NCBI GenBank assembly: GCA_030295235.1
Contig: AP026162.1
Span: 1,364,001-1,428,000 of the forward strand
DNA: 64,000 bases
DNA from: Fistulifera solaris
Lineage: Eukaryota; Bacillariophyta; Bacillariophyceae; Naviculales; Stauroneidaceae
Direction of reading: 5' to 3'
Within the stretch, counting starts at the first letter, position 1. Each line of letters opens with the position of its first letter. Made by a program: the position numbers and the translations under genes. Below are positions 53,518 to 64,000 of the stretch, one piece after another. The notes under the pieces are model-generated. The model had not been told where the DNA came from, did not search any database, and worked only from the letters and a program-made list of their open reading frames with translations.

Positions 53518-55932
53518 ATGGACAGTCACATGAACGAAAAATCATCATTGGGCAACAATCTCTCTTACGCCGACAACGGGGACATGGTAGACAGTGAAAT
53601 TCATAGCGATGTTGATACGGTTATGATGGATGACAACTCGATCGGTCTTGCTAGTCCTATTCGTTCCTGCAAAGGTCGTGCGCTTCCGTCGTCTGTTTGC
53701 AATTCTTTCTTCCCATCTGAGCGAAATAGCACCAGGGGAACTGCTCCGTCCAGTCCATCGCACAAAGCTGCTTCTACTCCTAATTCGCGGCGTCTCTTTC
53801 GTGATGATAGTACCGACAACAGTGAAAGCAGTCTCCAGGATATGCTAGGAAATTACTCGCCTTACAAAGGCTACAGGAATAAGAACACAAGACGCGACAC
53901 GCTTGAAACACAGCACACAGCCGGAAGTGACATGTCGATTCAAAGTACCCAAGAATTTACAGTGTGCAATTCCCCATGGGCCTATCAAAACAATTACAGA
54001 CGATTAAGTCGAGATTCGACCGGAAGTGCTGCTCCTGCGACGGTATCACGGAAACGAGCGTCTACCGAACGGCGTCAGAGCGATGCCCCGGAAACGCCCT
54101 ATAGACGAACACCAACCCGAAGCACGAATCTTTTCAGCGGTTCTACGAATGCTCCAGATACAGGGTCCAGCATGATGCATTGTTCCCCTCACATGTCCCC
54201 CAACTCGTTTATGACGATCGACGGTCGATTCGTTCAATCGAAGAACCCGTTCAGCAGTCCAATGATGCAGTGGGATGAAGCGGAAATTACACCTCGACAG
54301 GCAGCTGCTGCTGCGGCGGCGGAAAAGCAAGAATATCAACTGTCGGCGCCTCCTTTCCCCATGGCATTCGGTAGCGAGGAGGATGAGAAGAACATCCAGC
54401 AATATCTCCCTCCACGACGGGGAAACCGACGCTCGTTCCTACCTCCTTCTCTGGAACAGATCAACGGCGGATTCCCCGATCAAAGGTTCAGTTTTACAGG
54501 TTCTCCGATTGCCGAAAGCAACGGGACGGACGATGCTGAATACAGCCCGGTTAGAAATAGAGCGAAACCTCCGGAAGCAATGGAAACGGATCTTGCATCA
54601 TCTGGCAGTTTGCACAAGGTTCGACGTCTCTGTCTTGAAGATGACGTAGTGGCGGCGACAGGCCAGCATGTTCGCCTGTCGTCGAATAGCCTTCGAAATC
54701 GCCGGCCTCCCGCTATTGAAACTGGATTGGATAGCGACGAAGACAACAAGACAGCCGCAAGCAATTTGTCTCTTGGTTGGGAACACTATGACGGAGTCAG
54801 CCCCACGGACATTCAAAGTTTCCCGCTTGTTCCACCAACGCCCATAAAACAGAAGAGAGGGCCTCCACAGCCGCCCTATGCACGTCCTCGAAGCAGCAGC
54901 TCTATTGAGCACACCGAGCAGAGCTCCAAATCACGGTTTCACGGAGATTTCGATATCATTTCAGAGTTGGGCAAAGGAAGTTTTGGTTGCGTTTACAAGG
55001 TTTTGTCACGCTTAGATGGATGCATGTATGCGATCAAGGCAGCACACAGACAAGCGAAAGGTCGTGCAGATAGGGATAGAATGCTACAAGAAGTAAGTAC
55101 TTTGGTGACACGCGTGGCGATGCAAAGTGGCTGTACGTCTCACTTTGTTTGACCAGGTCTACGCATTAGCAACACTATCCGATCAGGCGGATACTGCTAC
55201 CTTTCACATTGTTCGGTATCACCAAGCTTGGATGGAAGATGACAGGCTATATATACAGACGGAACTCTGTACTGGGACTTTATTAGACGAAATTGCGCAT
55301 TGCGGTGGTCTTTCAGAGCCAAGGAAATACAAGTTGCTTCGCGAAATACTGCTTGCTTTGGCTTTCATCCACCGAAACAAGATGTGTCATCTGGACATCA
55401 AGCCCGAAAACATTTTCTTGAAAAACGATCAGTACAAGCTCGGTGATTTTGGTCTAGTTACCGTGGCTTCTGCCTCACAAAACGTGGAAGAGGGCGATTC
55501 AAGATACATGTCAATGGAGCTTTTATCAGGCGATCGATCGGACTTGACAAAAGTGACATCTTCTCTCTTGGGATTTCCGTTTATGAATTGTGCCTCGGTC
55601 AACCTCTTCCAACGAGTGGAGAAAAGTGGCAAGATTTAAGAGCTGGTCGCTTTGATCCACTCCCTGGGACGAGCGTGGAACTGACCATGCTGATCAAGCG
55701 AATGATGAATCCCAAGCCCGATCAAAGGCCTTCGGCGACTGAACTTTTAAAACATCCTAAGTTACTCAGTGACGAGGAGAAAGCATTGATTCGCGAACGA
55801 GACAAGGTAGCTGCCGCAAACTTACAGCTTCAGGCTGCCCAACAGTTTCATCAATTTCCGCCACCTGCGCAACAACTAAGGAAGAAATTGACACGGGCAA
55901 ATACATGGAATGGCACTCTTCCCAATTGTTGA
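53518..55932 (+). CDS. WEE1: WEE1-family cell-cycle kinase
   Basis: WEE1 kinases phosphorylate the inhibitory Tyr of CDKs and delay mitosis. Exon 1 is 53518-55092 and exon 2 starts at 55157 (GTAAGT...CAG, phase 0). The first ~475 residues are disordered and Ser/Pro/Arg-rich with many S/TP sites, as usual for WEE1 regulatory heads. The kinase domain has GKGSFGCVYKVLSRLDGCMYAIK, HLDIKPENIFL, LGDFGLV, and EEGDSRYMSMELL, the WEE1-type activation segment. The DLTK/SDIFSLGISVYELCLG join needs one more A in the run 55549-55552. The end PDQRPSATELLKHPKL is the usual last helix. A short coiled C-terminal tail follows (ERDKVAAANLQLQAAQQ). PKMYT1 is the alternative; no membrane segment is present, which favours WEE1. 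Confidence 0.88.
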
Positions 55933-56026
55933 TTCGTTCCATAAAATCTTGATCAGCAATTCATGGAGTGTTAAAAATTTATAATAGGCCTAAAGCAGTA
56001 AATAAAAAAGGTTTTACATGATCATG

Positions 56027-56959
56027 TTATCTTGTCAACATTGATTGGCTTCTTGCGACGAATGATTGAACCATGCTAGGGTTCAGTCCGCACACGGCGC
56101 TTTGTAACAATACATTGCTAGCTTTCAATGTATTCTCAGCCTTTTCCAAAGACATGAGCTCGATTGGTCCGACAAAATCCGTTCGCGCTCGACCTCCCAA
56201 CGAAGCATACCACGAATGCCCCTGACTCATTCGTCTCATTCCTATTGTTTCGTAGGCAAGTTGTACCTGTCCATACTCTTCTTCTTTGTCGGCAGCTCGA
56301 TCCGGATGGTAGTCAAAGGAAAGACGCCTATACTTTTGCTTAATGGCTGCATCGTCATCATCGTGGGCCACGCCCAAGATCTCGCGCGCTTGAGCCGTCG
56401 TCATGGCGACAGATTTGGCATCAATGACTGCATCATAGACATACTTGTAAAAGGAATCCGCTGGTTCTACACTGTACTCCATGAGATTTCGTGGGACGGA
56501 CTGGAAGACATGTGAACCCTGGATGGCCAGTTGACTCAATTCGCGACAATAATACGAAGCCGCCGCGATGGGCAAAACCGAATCTTCCTCTGAACGAGCG
56601 AGTACCAACTGAGCGACAGGTATCCAGTCGGGTACAATTGAGCCAGCTCGTGCCGCAATCACGTATTCTGATGTCATCAGGTCATCGTCGTCTTCGGTCT
56701 CTTTTCGGAGTGTCTTGGCGTTGTTGAGTAAAAGTTCATCGTACTTCTTTCCTAATCTTAAAAGTGAGGCATTGACATCGTAAGGCGTCTTTTGGCAGTT
56801 CCCGACTTTTTTGTTCTTGGTGGCCATGCCCATGCCTGCCCACAACGACGTGGTAGACGGCGATGACGAAGGGGCGGAAGAGACATGGAATGCCACTGCT
56901 CCGTGTGAGCAAAGTAGTAGTAGAAAGATCGATGCGACGTAGTAGGTCATTGTGAGCAT
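56027..56959 (-). CDS. Plastid-targeted J-domain (DnaJ-like) protein
   Basis: A 310-residue single-exon product. The signal peptide ends at GAVA|FHVSSAPSS, giving a Phe-led, Ser/Pro-rich transit peptide. A helical domain of ~130 residues precedes the J domain: AREILGVAHDDDDAAIKQKYRRLSFDYHPDRAADKEEEYGQVQLAYETI, with the HPD triplet needed to stimulate Hsp70. There is no Gly/Phe region or zinc finger, so it is a type III J protein, presumably a partner of stromal or periplastidial Hsp70. The C-terminal ~60 residues are unique. No frame break. Its divergent neighbour is the exostosin gene. Confidence 0.85.
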   Translation of the reverse strand: MLTMTYYVASIFLLLLCSHGAVAFHVSSAPSSSPSTTSLWAGMGMATKNKKVGNCQKTPYDVNASLLRLGKKYDELLLNNAKTLRKETEDDDDLMTSEYVIAARAGSIVPDWIPVAQLVLARSEEDSVLPIAAASYYCRELSQLAIQGSHVFQSVPRNLMEYSVEPADSFYKYVYDAVIDAKSVAMTTAQAREILGVAHDDDDAAIKQKYRRLSFDYHPDRAADKEEEYGQVQLAYETIGMRRMSQGHSWYASLGGRARTDFVGPIELMSLEKAENTLKASNVLLQSAVCGLNPSMVQSFVARSQSMLTR

Positions 56960-57437
56960 GCTTTATTTCTCTTAGTAAAGAAAGACGGAAGCTATAGTTA
57001 GCAAGCTCTTTGGTGGTTTATCGTTGGAAGAACGTATGGAAAAACAGAATGACGATGGGGGAGGAAAAAAGGAAAAAGAACGTAACGCAAAAGGCGAAAA
57101 GTGATGGTTCGCGGAAAGACGGAAGACATACAGACGCAGCGCTCGTCGTTCTCGTTTCATTCACGATTCATTCATGACTGATTAGATAAAAAAAGTAATC
57201 TACTACATACTGGACAGTAAATTTTCAACGCATGAAAAGTCTTTCTTTGTGTAGGCGGGCAATTTTATTTGGGCACGCAGTCCCGCCTTGAGCAACGGAT
57301 GCTTTTCGACCTCCTCAAAGTTGCAACAAAAACCTACGCTGCGAGGGGGGAGTTTTAATGCAACAATGTATCATTGATATACATTCAGTCAGTCGTTTCC
57401 TTCTATTATATATTAACAACATCGATTGTCTTCCATC
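56960..57437. promoter_or_regulatory. Divergent promoter, J protein and exostosin gene
   Basis: A 478-nt region. It contains a partial hairpin-element match (ATTCATTCATGACTGATTAG near 57163) without the second arm, and a G8-type run near 57340. Otherwise featureless. Confidence 0.4.
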
Positions 57438-59046
57438 ATGAGTATGTGGAAAACAGCCAGCGTGTTTGACAATGGCGACCGGCGCAATAACCTTTTGCAA
57501 AGCAGTCGATTGCGTGCCCCCAAAGGCAGCCCCAACGGCGGAGCGAAACGTCGACGAAGCTTACAAGAAGATGCCATGGGATGGTTTGCTCGATATTATC
57601 ATTGGTTTATTCTATCTGTCTTGTTGACGTTTATTACTTTGCACTGGCTTTTGGAACTCGAAAAGAGTTTAGCCAACAATGAATCCTTACCGGAAGTTTT
57701 CATGTCGCCTCCTCCGCGTGTCGAACCTTTGACACACGGATCTGTCTCTGCATTTGGAAGAAAGTACAATCCGAATGTTTTGTTAGATCAAGATACTATT
57801 GGAAAGAAATCTCAAAAGAAAGAATTGTCAGCGTCTTCGAATCAGGTATCGCCTGCGCTGCCGGCCGCGGAACCGTTCATTCCCAATTATACACCCACTG
57901 CATCACGTCCCTTGCGAACTATATTCCTCGGACGCGCTGACGAGAACCACCCCTTCTTCACAACTGCGAGTACGTCGCAGTACTATATTTATGATCAATT
58001 ACTGGATGGTTTGGATCGATCCCCGTTCTTCAAAGTCGTGCAAGCACATTTGTACAATCCACTCGACTGGACCGTTACTTCCAAAGATTTTCATTCCCTG
58101 CCGATCGATGAACCTACTTTGATTGTTGTTGATTGGGCCCCGTTGCAACGAGATTGCCATGTTTTGGATCAAATGCTAGAGGGTCTAAAGCAACTCGCGG
58201 AGCGCGAGAACATATACTTGTTGTACATTGACGTTTCACCCAGTACTAAAACAGTGACATGTCCCGTTCCTTTTATTCCCAAAGAGCGAACACGAGTGGC
58301 GAAACGAGGTATCATCGAAGGTCGTCACTGGAATTCAGCTGGAAAGTGGGTTGAGCCTGGTGCCATTGCTGTTCCAGAGAATGTCTTGCACTTTCCTCAT
58401 TACCTACGACAAGAGTTTGTAGATGTCATGAACACGATGGAAACAAGACGAAAGAACGATATCGCTCACTTCTGGCGCAAGGGAGATTACAGCCATTACA
58501 GTCTTTTGCGACGTCGTGTTGGTCAAATCTTGAAGGACTATGATGGAAAACATACCGACAAGCACTTACGCATCATCATTCGAACCATTGGAGATGAGAC
58601 GTCGCTTCCTTATGACGAGAATAGAACCCGACTACGTCGAGGCTTTATTGTCGACCAGGATCGTTGTCATTGCTCAAAGAGATGAATGGGAAGATCATTA
58701 TCGACTAATGGAATCGCTGGCAGGAGGAGCTTTGGTTTTATCCGATGCGATGTTGGCACCACCTCCTGGTTTGCAGAACGGCACGCACTTGGTCTTTTAT
58801 GACTCATCCAGCTCATTGCGCAGTTTGTTGGACTATTACACCACGCACGCCGAGGAACGAGATGCCATTGCGGCAAACGGTCAAGCGTATGCTCTCGGTA
58901 CGCAGCGTTCATGGCATGCCTTAGAGCGTGTCGTATTCGGTGCAGTATTGACTCAAGTGGAATCTATAGAAGATGAAGCACCGAAACGAAAACATCCCTT
59001 CCACACTCATATTCACCACCACGATGATGACAACGAAGACTTGTAG
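57438..59046 (+). CDS. Exostosin-type (GT47) glycosyltransferase, type II membrane protein
   Basis: The product starts at ATG 57438 (MSMWKTASVFDNG); an upstream TTG is not needed. A cytosolic head of ~50 basic residues is followed by one signal-anchor helix (YYHWFILSVLLTFITLHWLL) and a lumenal stem. The C-terminal part has the exostosin pattern: FPHYLRQEF region, KDYDGKHTDKHLRI, then DYVEALLSTRIVVIAQRDEWEDHYRLMESLAGGALVLSD, where the Glu-Ser-x-x-x-Gly turn binds the nucleotide sugar. The join of the two frames is one C too many at 58627-58629 (DENRT/DYVEALL). The tail is His/Asp-rich (HHHDDDNEDL). Likely Golgi. The sugar is unknown. About 535 residues. Confidence 0.8.
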
Positions 59047-59173
59047 AAATTAACTACGGTTACTATGATCTAAGCAAAGTCAATTATAACTTTAACGCAA
59101 TTTCGACTTTCAATGTTGCTTTGAGAAGCGCATCGCCGCCCTGATACAGAATGGAAAGATCATTTTTTCGTTT

Positions 59174-60650
59174 CAGCTTTTCCGGATTGCCCACAGAGTT
59201 GCTGTAGGACCAATAATCCCGATTCCAGAAATTCTGGAACATAGACAGGATTTCTGTGTGACCCAAAAAACATCGATTGATTCCAGAAATTCTGGAATCG
59301 TGCACAAAATCTATGTGTAACGCAAAACAACGATACCAAAATACCTGGATGACACACAGGACGTTAGATGGATGCAGCACACCGATTCCAGACTTTCTGG
59401 AACGTCAACACAATCTTTCTGTGGCCGAAAATTGAAAATTCCAGAATTTCTGGAATGCACGAAAAATCTCCGGGTGATGCAAAACATCCATTTCAGGACT
59501 TTTGGAACCTATGGATAATATCTGTGTGATATCGAACACCGGTTGCAGCTTTTCCGGATTGCCCACAGAGTTGCTGTAGGACCAATAATCCCGATTCCAG
59601 AAATTCTGGAACATAGACAGGATTTCTGTGTGACCCAAAAACATCGATTGATTCCAGAAATTCTGGAATCGTGCACAAAATCTATGTGTAACGCAAAACG
59701 ACGATACCAAAATACCTGGATGACACACAGGACGTTAGATGGATGCAGCACACCGATTCCAGACTTTCTGGAACGTCAACACAATCTTTCTGTGGCCGAA
59801 AATTGAAAATTCCAGAATTTCTGGAATGCACGAAAAATCTCCGGGTGATGCAAAACATCCATTTCAGGACTTTTGGAACCTATGGATAATATCTGTGTGA
59901 TATCGAACACCGGTTGCAGCTTTTCCGGATTGCCCACAGAGTTGCTGTAGGACCAATAATCCCGATTCCAGAAATTCTGGAACATAGACAGGATTTCTGT
60001 GTGACCCAAAAAAACATCGATTGATTCCAGAAATTCTGGAATCGTGCACAAAAATCTATGTGTAACGCAAAACGACGATACCAAAATACCTGGATGACAC
60101 ACAGGACGTTAGATGGATGCAGCACACCGATTCCAGACTTTCTGGAACGTCAACACAATCTTTCTGTGGCCGAAAATTGAAAATTCCAGAATTTCTGGAA
60201 TGCACGAAAAATCTCCGGGTGATGCAAAACATCCATTTCAGGACTTTTGGAACCTATGGATAATATCTGTGTGATATCGAACACCGGTTGCTGCTTTTCC
60301 GGATTGCCCACAGAGTTGCTGTAGGACCAATAATCCCGATTCCAGAAATTCTGGAACATAGACAGGATTTCTGTGTGACCCAAAAAACATCGATTGATTC
60401 CAGAGTTCTGGAATCTTGCACAAAAATCTATGTGTAACGCAAAACAACGATACCAGAATATCTTCAGGGCACCCAGGACGTCGGATGGATGCAGAGCACC
60501 TCAACTCAACGTATCCAGAAACTCCGGCAGTCTAATGAATTTTCTCGTTCTGGTAAGTACACAGAGTTTCTGTATGTTGCAACAATAGAACTTTTCCAGA
60601 ATTTCTGGAACACCACATACCTTGTGATGCCGCGTGGAACTGCTTTTTTC
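59174..60650. repeat. Higher-order satellite: ~371-bp units built of ~53-bp palindromic monomers
   Basis: Unit starts (CAGCTTTTCCGG) lie at 59174, 59546, 59917 and ~60289, giving periods of 372, 371 and about 372. Units are almost identical except for A-run and few point changes; the fourth is partial and fades by ~60650. Within a unit, TTCCAGAAATTCTGGAA-like sequences recur at about 59223, 59281, 59336, 59386, 59439, 59492 and 59552, i.e. seven monomers of ~53 bp. Monomers also share a TCTGTGTGA-like spacer. The first unit's 5' end is preceded by single-copy sequence after the exostosin stop. Confidence 0.92.
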
Positions 60651-60743
60651 ATCAACATTGGATCCGAGACGCGATGTCAAACATTACTAGTAATCAGTGA
60701 ATAGTCGATTGCAAACATCAAATAACAAACTTCTCTTTTATAC

Positions 60744-63056
60744 ATGGGTCGAGTGATTAGTTTAGTAACGCTTTCCGTCGCCGCGCTTGCGGGCACGGAA
60801 GGATACAGCGACAATTCCCGTCCGGCAGCCTTTTTCCACCGTATGGTCACAGAGGAAGAGCGCAGTGCGACGATAGAACTAGCGTTGCGAAAATTGGGTG
60901 TCACGAAGTCGCATAGAAGCTACGAACGGCAACAATTCACACGAAACATTCTTTCGAAGTTGCCTCGCGGAGGATATCAAGACAGTGAAACAACCGACAA
61001 TGTTGATACGGAACAAGGTGGATTATCTCTGGAACAAAAAGTTCATAGAGCCATGCAGAAACTTGGAATTTCACCACCCGTGCCTCCTCCGCCATCGGAG
61101 ATAGCAACAGAAGACGATAATTGTGTGGATGGAGTTTGTTCGATCCCTGATGCAAAGACTGACGCCCCTTCGACGGAACCTCCACCCGATCCTCGCGAAT
61201 TGGCGGAATCCATATCCAAGGAACTGAACGTCGATGTTTCATTGGTATGGGCAGCACTAGCGGCAACATCCACGGGGTCGTCCGATGAACAGCGTGTTTA
61301 CAATGTTCAAGAGGCTCGTGAAATGATACAACAAGAACTCGACATTATTAGTCAGGTATCCGAGGATGCGGATGCCGTCAAGCAGCTCACCGCGGAAGGG
61401 TTTAGTCCATTTTTGAGTCGTCGTGCTTTGGCTTTTGCTGAAATGGACTTGGATAATGCGAGGGCAATTTTACTGGCGGACCAGGAAGATGAAGAGACGA
61501 ATCAAGAAGCGACGCAACCTGTGTCGGCCTTCAAGACGGTAGCCGTCAATACAGATTTTGATCCGACCAAGATGGATGCACAGGGATCACAAAAACCGCG
61601 AGAGCCGACACCGGCAAAGAAGTCGGACGTTATTTTTGAAGCTACTGCATCGCAAATACAGGAACTTGTGCTGGAATCCCCCGTGCCAGTTTTACTAGAC
61701 GTCTATGCTGATTGGTGCGGACCGTGCAAGGCACTCACACCTGTATTGGAGGAAATGGCTATCAAATCAGGTGGGGCTTTTCGTCTCGTAAAAGTCAACT
61801 CAGACAATGAAAGGTCCATTGCGAGTGGCGCGCTCCAAGTATCGGCTTTACCTACTGTGTTCGGAATATCGGGAGGGAAGATTCGTCACCGCTTTCAGGG
61901 TATGCCTCGCAGCCAAGAAGTATTCCAAAATTTTATGATGGGGCTACTAGTACCTGGGCAGGCTTTTGATCCCCCCGTCACACCAGCAGAGCAGAAGGAA
62001 TACAATGAACTATCCGCGAAATTATTGCAGGCTGCTGGAGGCGCCAGCTTTTCATTCGGGTCCAGAGAACGTCTTCAAGACCGTGTTGTTGCGCGATTGG
62101 GAGATCTTATCCAACAAGCGGATGGGGATATTTTGGAAGCGGAAGGTTCCGCACAAACAGTGCGATCTTTGCTTTCCAAGGTGATTCAGAATCCCATGGA
62201 AACGAAGTATCGCACAGTCAAGCTCACAAACAAAGTGATTGCCGCGAAAGTAAGCAAATACAAAGCTGCTTTGTCAATCTTAAAAAGTGCTGGTTTTCAA
62301 GATAACGGTGACGTTATGGTACTTGGTGCAGGTAAAAACATTATCAACGTCGCTCCTCTGATATGTGCTCGGGACTGCATTGATAAATGGATTAGTGAGA
62401 AAAGATATGAAGTAGCGAAAGCGACTCGTAAGCGCCAAGATGAGGAAGCACGGCAAAAGCTGTTAGCTGAGAAGTTGGAGAGGAATCAGGATGAGGAAGA
62501 AGATGTTGAAGATGAAGAAGAAACTGTTGTCGATCCCAATGCTTGCACATTGAAGGTACGGATGGAAGGCAAAAGAAAGTCCACTCTCTTGATTTCCATG
62601 GAGATGACCCGTTGAGCTCCATTCTTGAAAAAGTCTTTTTGTCCACCGATTCACATTTGGGACAAGACGTTCAAATCACATGCGTCGCTAAGAAATTGAT
62701 TGTCAAATCGTCGGATGCAGTATCCATGTCCAAATCACTGCGCTCGCTTGGGCTCATGCCGTCTGCTTCAATCGTGTTAAGCGTTGTTTCGGACAAGAAA
62801 GAAACGTCCACAAGCAATCTTGCAGAACGGGCTGCAGCAAAGAAGAAAAAAGAGAAGAGGAAGCCATACAATGCAAAGCGTGGGCATATATGCAAAGGAT
62901 GATCATCTCAAAGGCGAGCTTGTTGACGGAGGTGGCGGAGTGCTGTATGAGCAGGATGTAACCGACGATGAGGAAGAAATCGATGAAAAGCAGGACACAG
63001 ACATTGACGAGGCACCAAAAGAAGAAGACGGAGCGTCAGAAGAAGATACGGAGTAA
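60744..63056 (+). CDS. Secretory thioredoxin-UBA-PUB-UBX protein (candidate periplastidial Cdc48 cofactor)
   Basis: The protein starts with a signal peptide (MGRVISLVTLSVAALAGTEG) followed by YSDNSRP, without the Phe of stromal proteins. Domains in order: UBA-like helix bundle (~205-245, LTAEGFSPFLSRRALAFAEM), thioredoxin fold (~295-400) with the active site YADWCGPCKA and cis-Pro ALPTVFG, PUB domain (~485-550, METKYRTVKLTNKVIAAKV, ILKSAGFQDNGDVMVLG), a charged coil, and a UBX-like beta-grasp (~600-680, ending LRSLGLMPSASIVLSVV). An acidic tail follows. UBA, PUB and UBX all serve ubiquitin or Cdc48/p97 binding. Two breaks: one A missing at 62576-62578 (EGKRK/KVHSLDFHG) and one base too many around the A6 run 62846-62851 or the CC at 62864 (AAKKKK/HTMQSVGIY). 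Corrected length is about 770 residues. The nearest known setting is the symbiont-derived ERAD-like import machinery of diatom plastids. Confidence 0.85.
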
Positions 63057-63144
63057 CTTGCTAATTATCAATCAATAAGAACTATGTCTCATGTACAAAG
63101 TATGAAACGAAGTAGACTTTTGAAGGAACGAAATCAGCTCAGAC

Positions 63145-64000
63145 TCATTCTGCGACACGGCGGACTAGCCCGCCCGAAGATAGATCCATCTCAGGCTGTA
63201 CTAATGCTTGCAAAGCACGTTTCAAGCACCCGATGTTGTAATTGATCAGTCCTTTGCGACGAAAGTTTTCTGATCGAGTGATGCACACCAAAGCAAGCAT
63301 TGTATCCACTTCTTTTAAATAGAGCACCTAAAGAGAAACATAGTTGTTCAGTGAGAATATACATTTGGAAATGGTAATGACATGTCGTCGACAAAAGATA
63401 GCTTTACCTACCATTCCGTTACTCAGTCGGATCACACTAGCACTTTCGCTATCGTAGGCTGAATCTTGATCGACAATCTCTTCCTCCAAATCTTCTGCGG
63501 GGACTTCACTCGTCAAAGTATCTGCTGCCACTGCAAAACTTTCGGACTTATCTTTGCCTTTGGCGGCGTTTGCTGCTGCTCTTATAGCTTCATGCGATGG
63601 CCCAAGCCCATAGATACCGCTTACATCCAGAACAACATCGATCATGTCAGAGCAGAGCTCCACTGAGTTGAAAAACAAAACGTTGAGAACCTGTTTAAAT
63701 GAAAATACTAAAGTCCTCCGATGTTGTCTTACCACTCTGCATATCTGCTGGTCCAGTATCTGTACTGATGTAAAGCTTTGACACAACTGAAAGAGAACCC
63801 AAACTGGTCAGCAACTCGAGCAAAGTAAAGTAATGCACATCCATCCAGCAACTCACCATCAAATAAATAGGCCTTCTCCATCGAACATGTCGACACCATG
63901 ACGTTCAGAAGGTTCTCCAAAGTGGGTAGTTGCGGAATGAGTCGCTGCACAACGCGACTCAGCGCTTCGTAAATAGAATGGTCGTAAATACTTGTCAAAT
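63145..64000 (-). CDS. RRAGC: Rag GTPase RagC/Gtr2, 5' partial
   Basis: RagC/D pairs with RagA/B on the lysosome or vacuole to pass amino-acid signals to TORC1. Only the C-terminal half is in the window. Exons: >64000-63857 ([46 protein letters not shown]), 63786-63733 ([18 protein letters not shown]), 63662-63412 ([19 protein letters not shown], ending in RLSNGM) and 63327-63145 ([31 protein letters not shown]). All four joins are GT-AG and in frame with no indel. The match with animal RagC is close across the Roadblock-like C-terminal domain. The GTPase domain, with the switch motifs, lies beyond the right edge. An insert rich in Ala/Glu/Asp ([19 protein letters not shown]) is special to this protein. 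Confidence 0.93.

Noticed and set aside
59084-60504. Series of minus-strand open frames with nearly identical products (MCHPGILV..., IPEFLES...)
   Set aside because: They are translations of the 371-bp satellite. Their shared sequence follows from the DNA repeat, they start and end at arbitrary places in it, and no splice or targeting signal is present.
1022-63056. Calling the frame-broken genes pseudogenes
   Set aside because: Each gene has only one or two single-base changes, no other stops, and full conserved motifs after the break; several are essential housekeeping genes.
1-64000. CRISPR array, bacterial operon or prophage
   Set aside because: Spliceosomal introns, plastid bipartite leaders and eukaryotic gene families throughout; repeats here do not have spacer architecture.

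Overview
The window is nuclear DNA of a photosynthetic stramenopile, most likely a pennate diatom close to Phaeodactylum tricornutum. Genes are dense (28 in 64 kb, about half convergent or divergent pairs). Introns are short (about 60-110 nt, GTAAGT/GTGAGT donors). At least five proteins begin with a signal peptide followed by an aromatic residue at the predicted cleavage site (ASA|F, TAA|F, SSA|F, AVA|F, SQC|F), the bipartite signal for plastids surrounded by four membranes. The species name is an inference; the diatom assignment is firmer.

Layout. 0-9 kb: 3' end of an unknown gene, a full-size PDR-type ABC transporter with ten exons, an acidic coiled-coil protein and an unknown repeat protein. 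9.5-21.4 kb: LSM3, then four co-oriented minus-strand genes for endomembrane proteins (two C2-domain multi-pass proteins flanking an ERGIC/Erv46-type cargo receptor and a TEX264-like protein). 22-30 kb: an NRT2 nitrate transporter, a Sec14-type lipid-transfer protein and TRAPPC11. 30.6-38 kb: the ribosome-biogenesis genes LTV1 and DDX27/DRS1, with PIG-O (GPI anchor assembly) between them. 38-44 kb: a divergent pair of plastid-targeted EXECUTER-like paralogues, a small coiled-coil protein and a plastid-targeted membrane protein. 44-51.5 kb: two mostly disordered proteins (the second ending in a reductase-like domain), a plastid shikimate-pathway fusion enzyme and ribosomal protein eL31. 53.5-64 kb: WEE1, a plastid J-domain protein, an exostosin-type glycosyltransferase, a secretory thioredoxin-UBA-PUB-UBX protein and the 3' part of RagC/Gtr2.

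Non-coding structure is rich. There is a higher-order satellite at 59.17-60.65 kb (about 371-bp units built of ~53-bp palindromic monomers). A family of ~200-225-bp repeats, each carrying a GACTG...CAGTC hairpin and a distant ACTTTG/ATAGT block, occurs singly, as dimers and as a five-copy array. A ~35-bp ACGTG-containing tandem repeat lies in a divergent promoter.

A caution for every reader: I count about 18 single-base frame breaks, nearly all in short homopolymers, spread over 14 genes that include essential ones (eL31, LSM3, LTV1, DDX27, TRAPPC11). The simplest reading is uncorrected indel error in the assembly. I annotate these genes as intact with a probable sequence error, not as pseudogenes.
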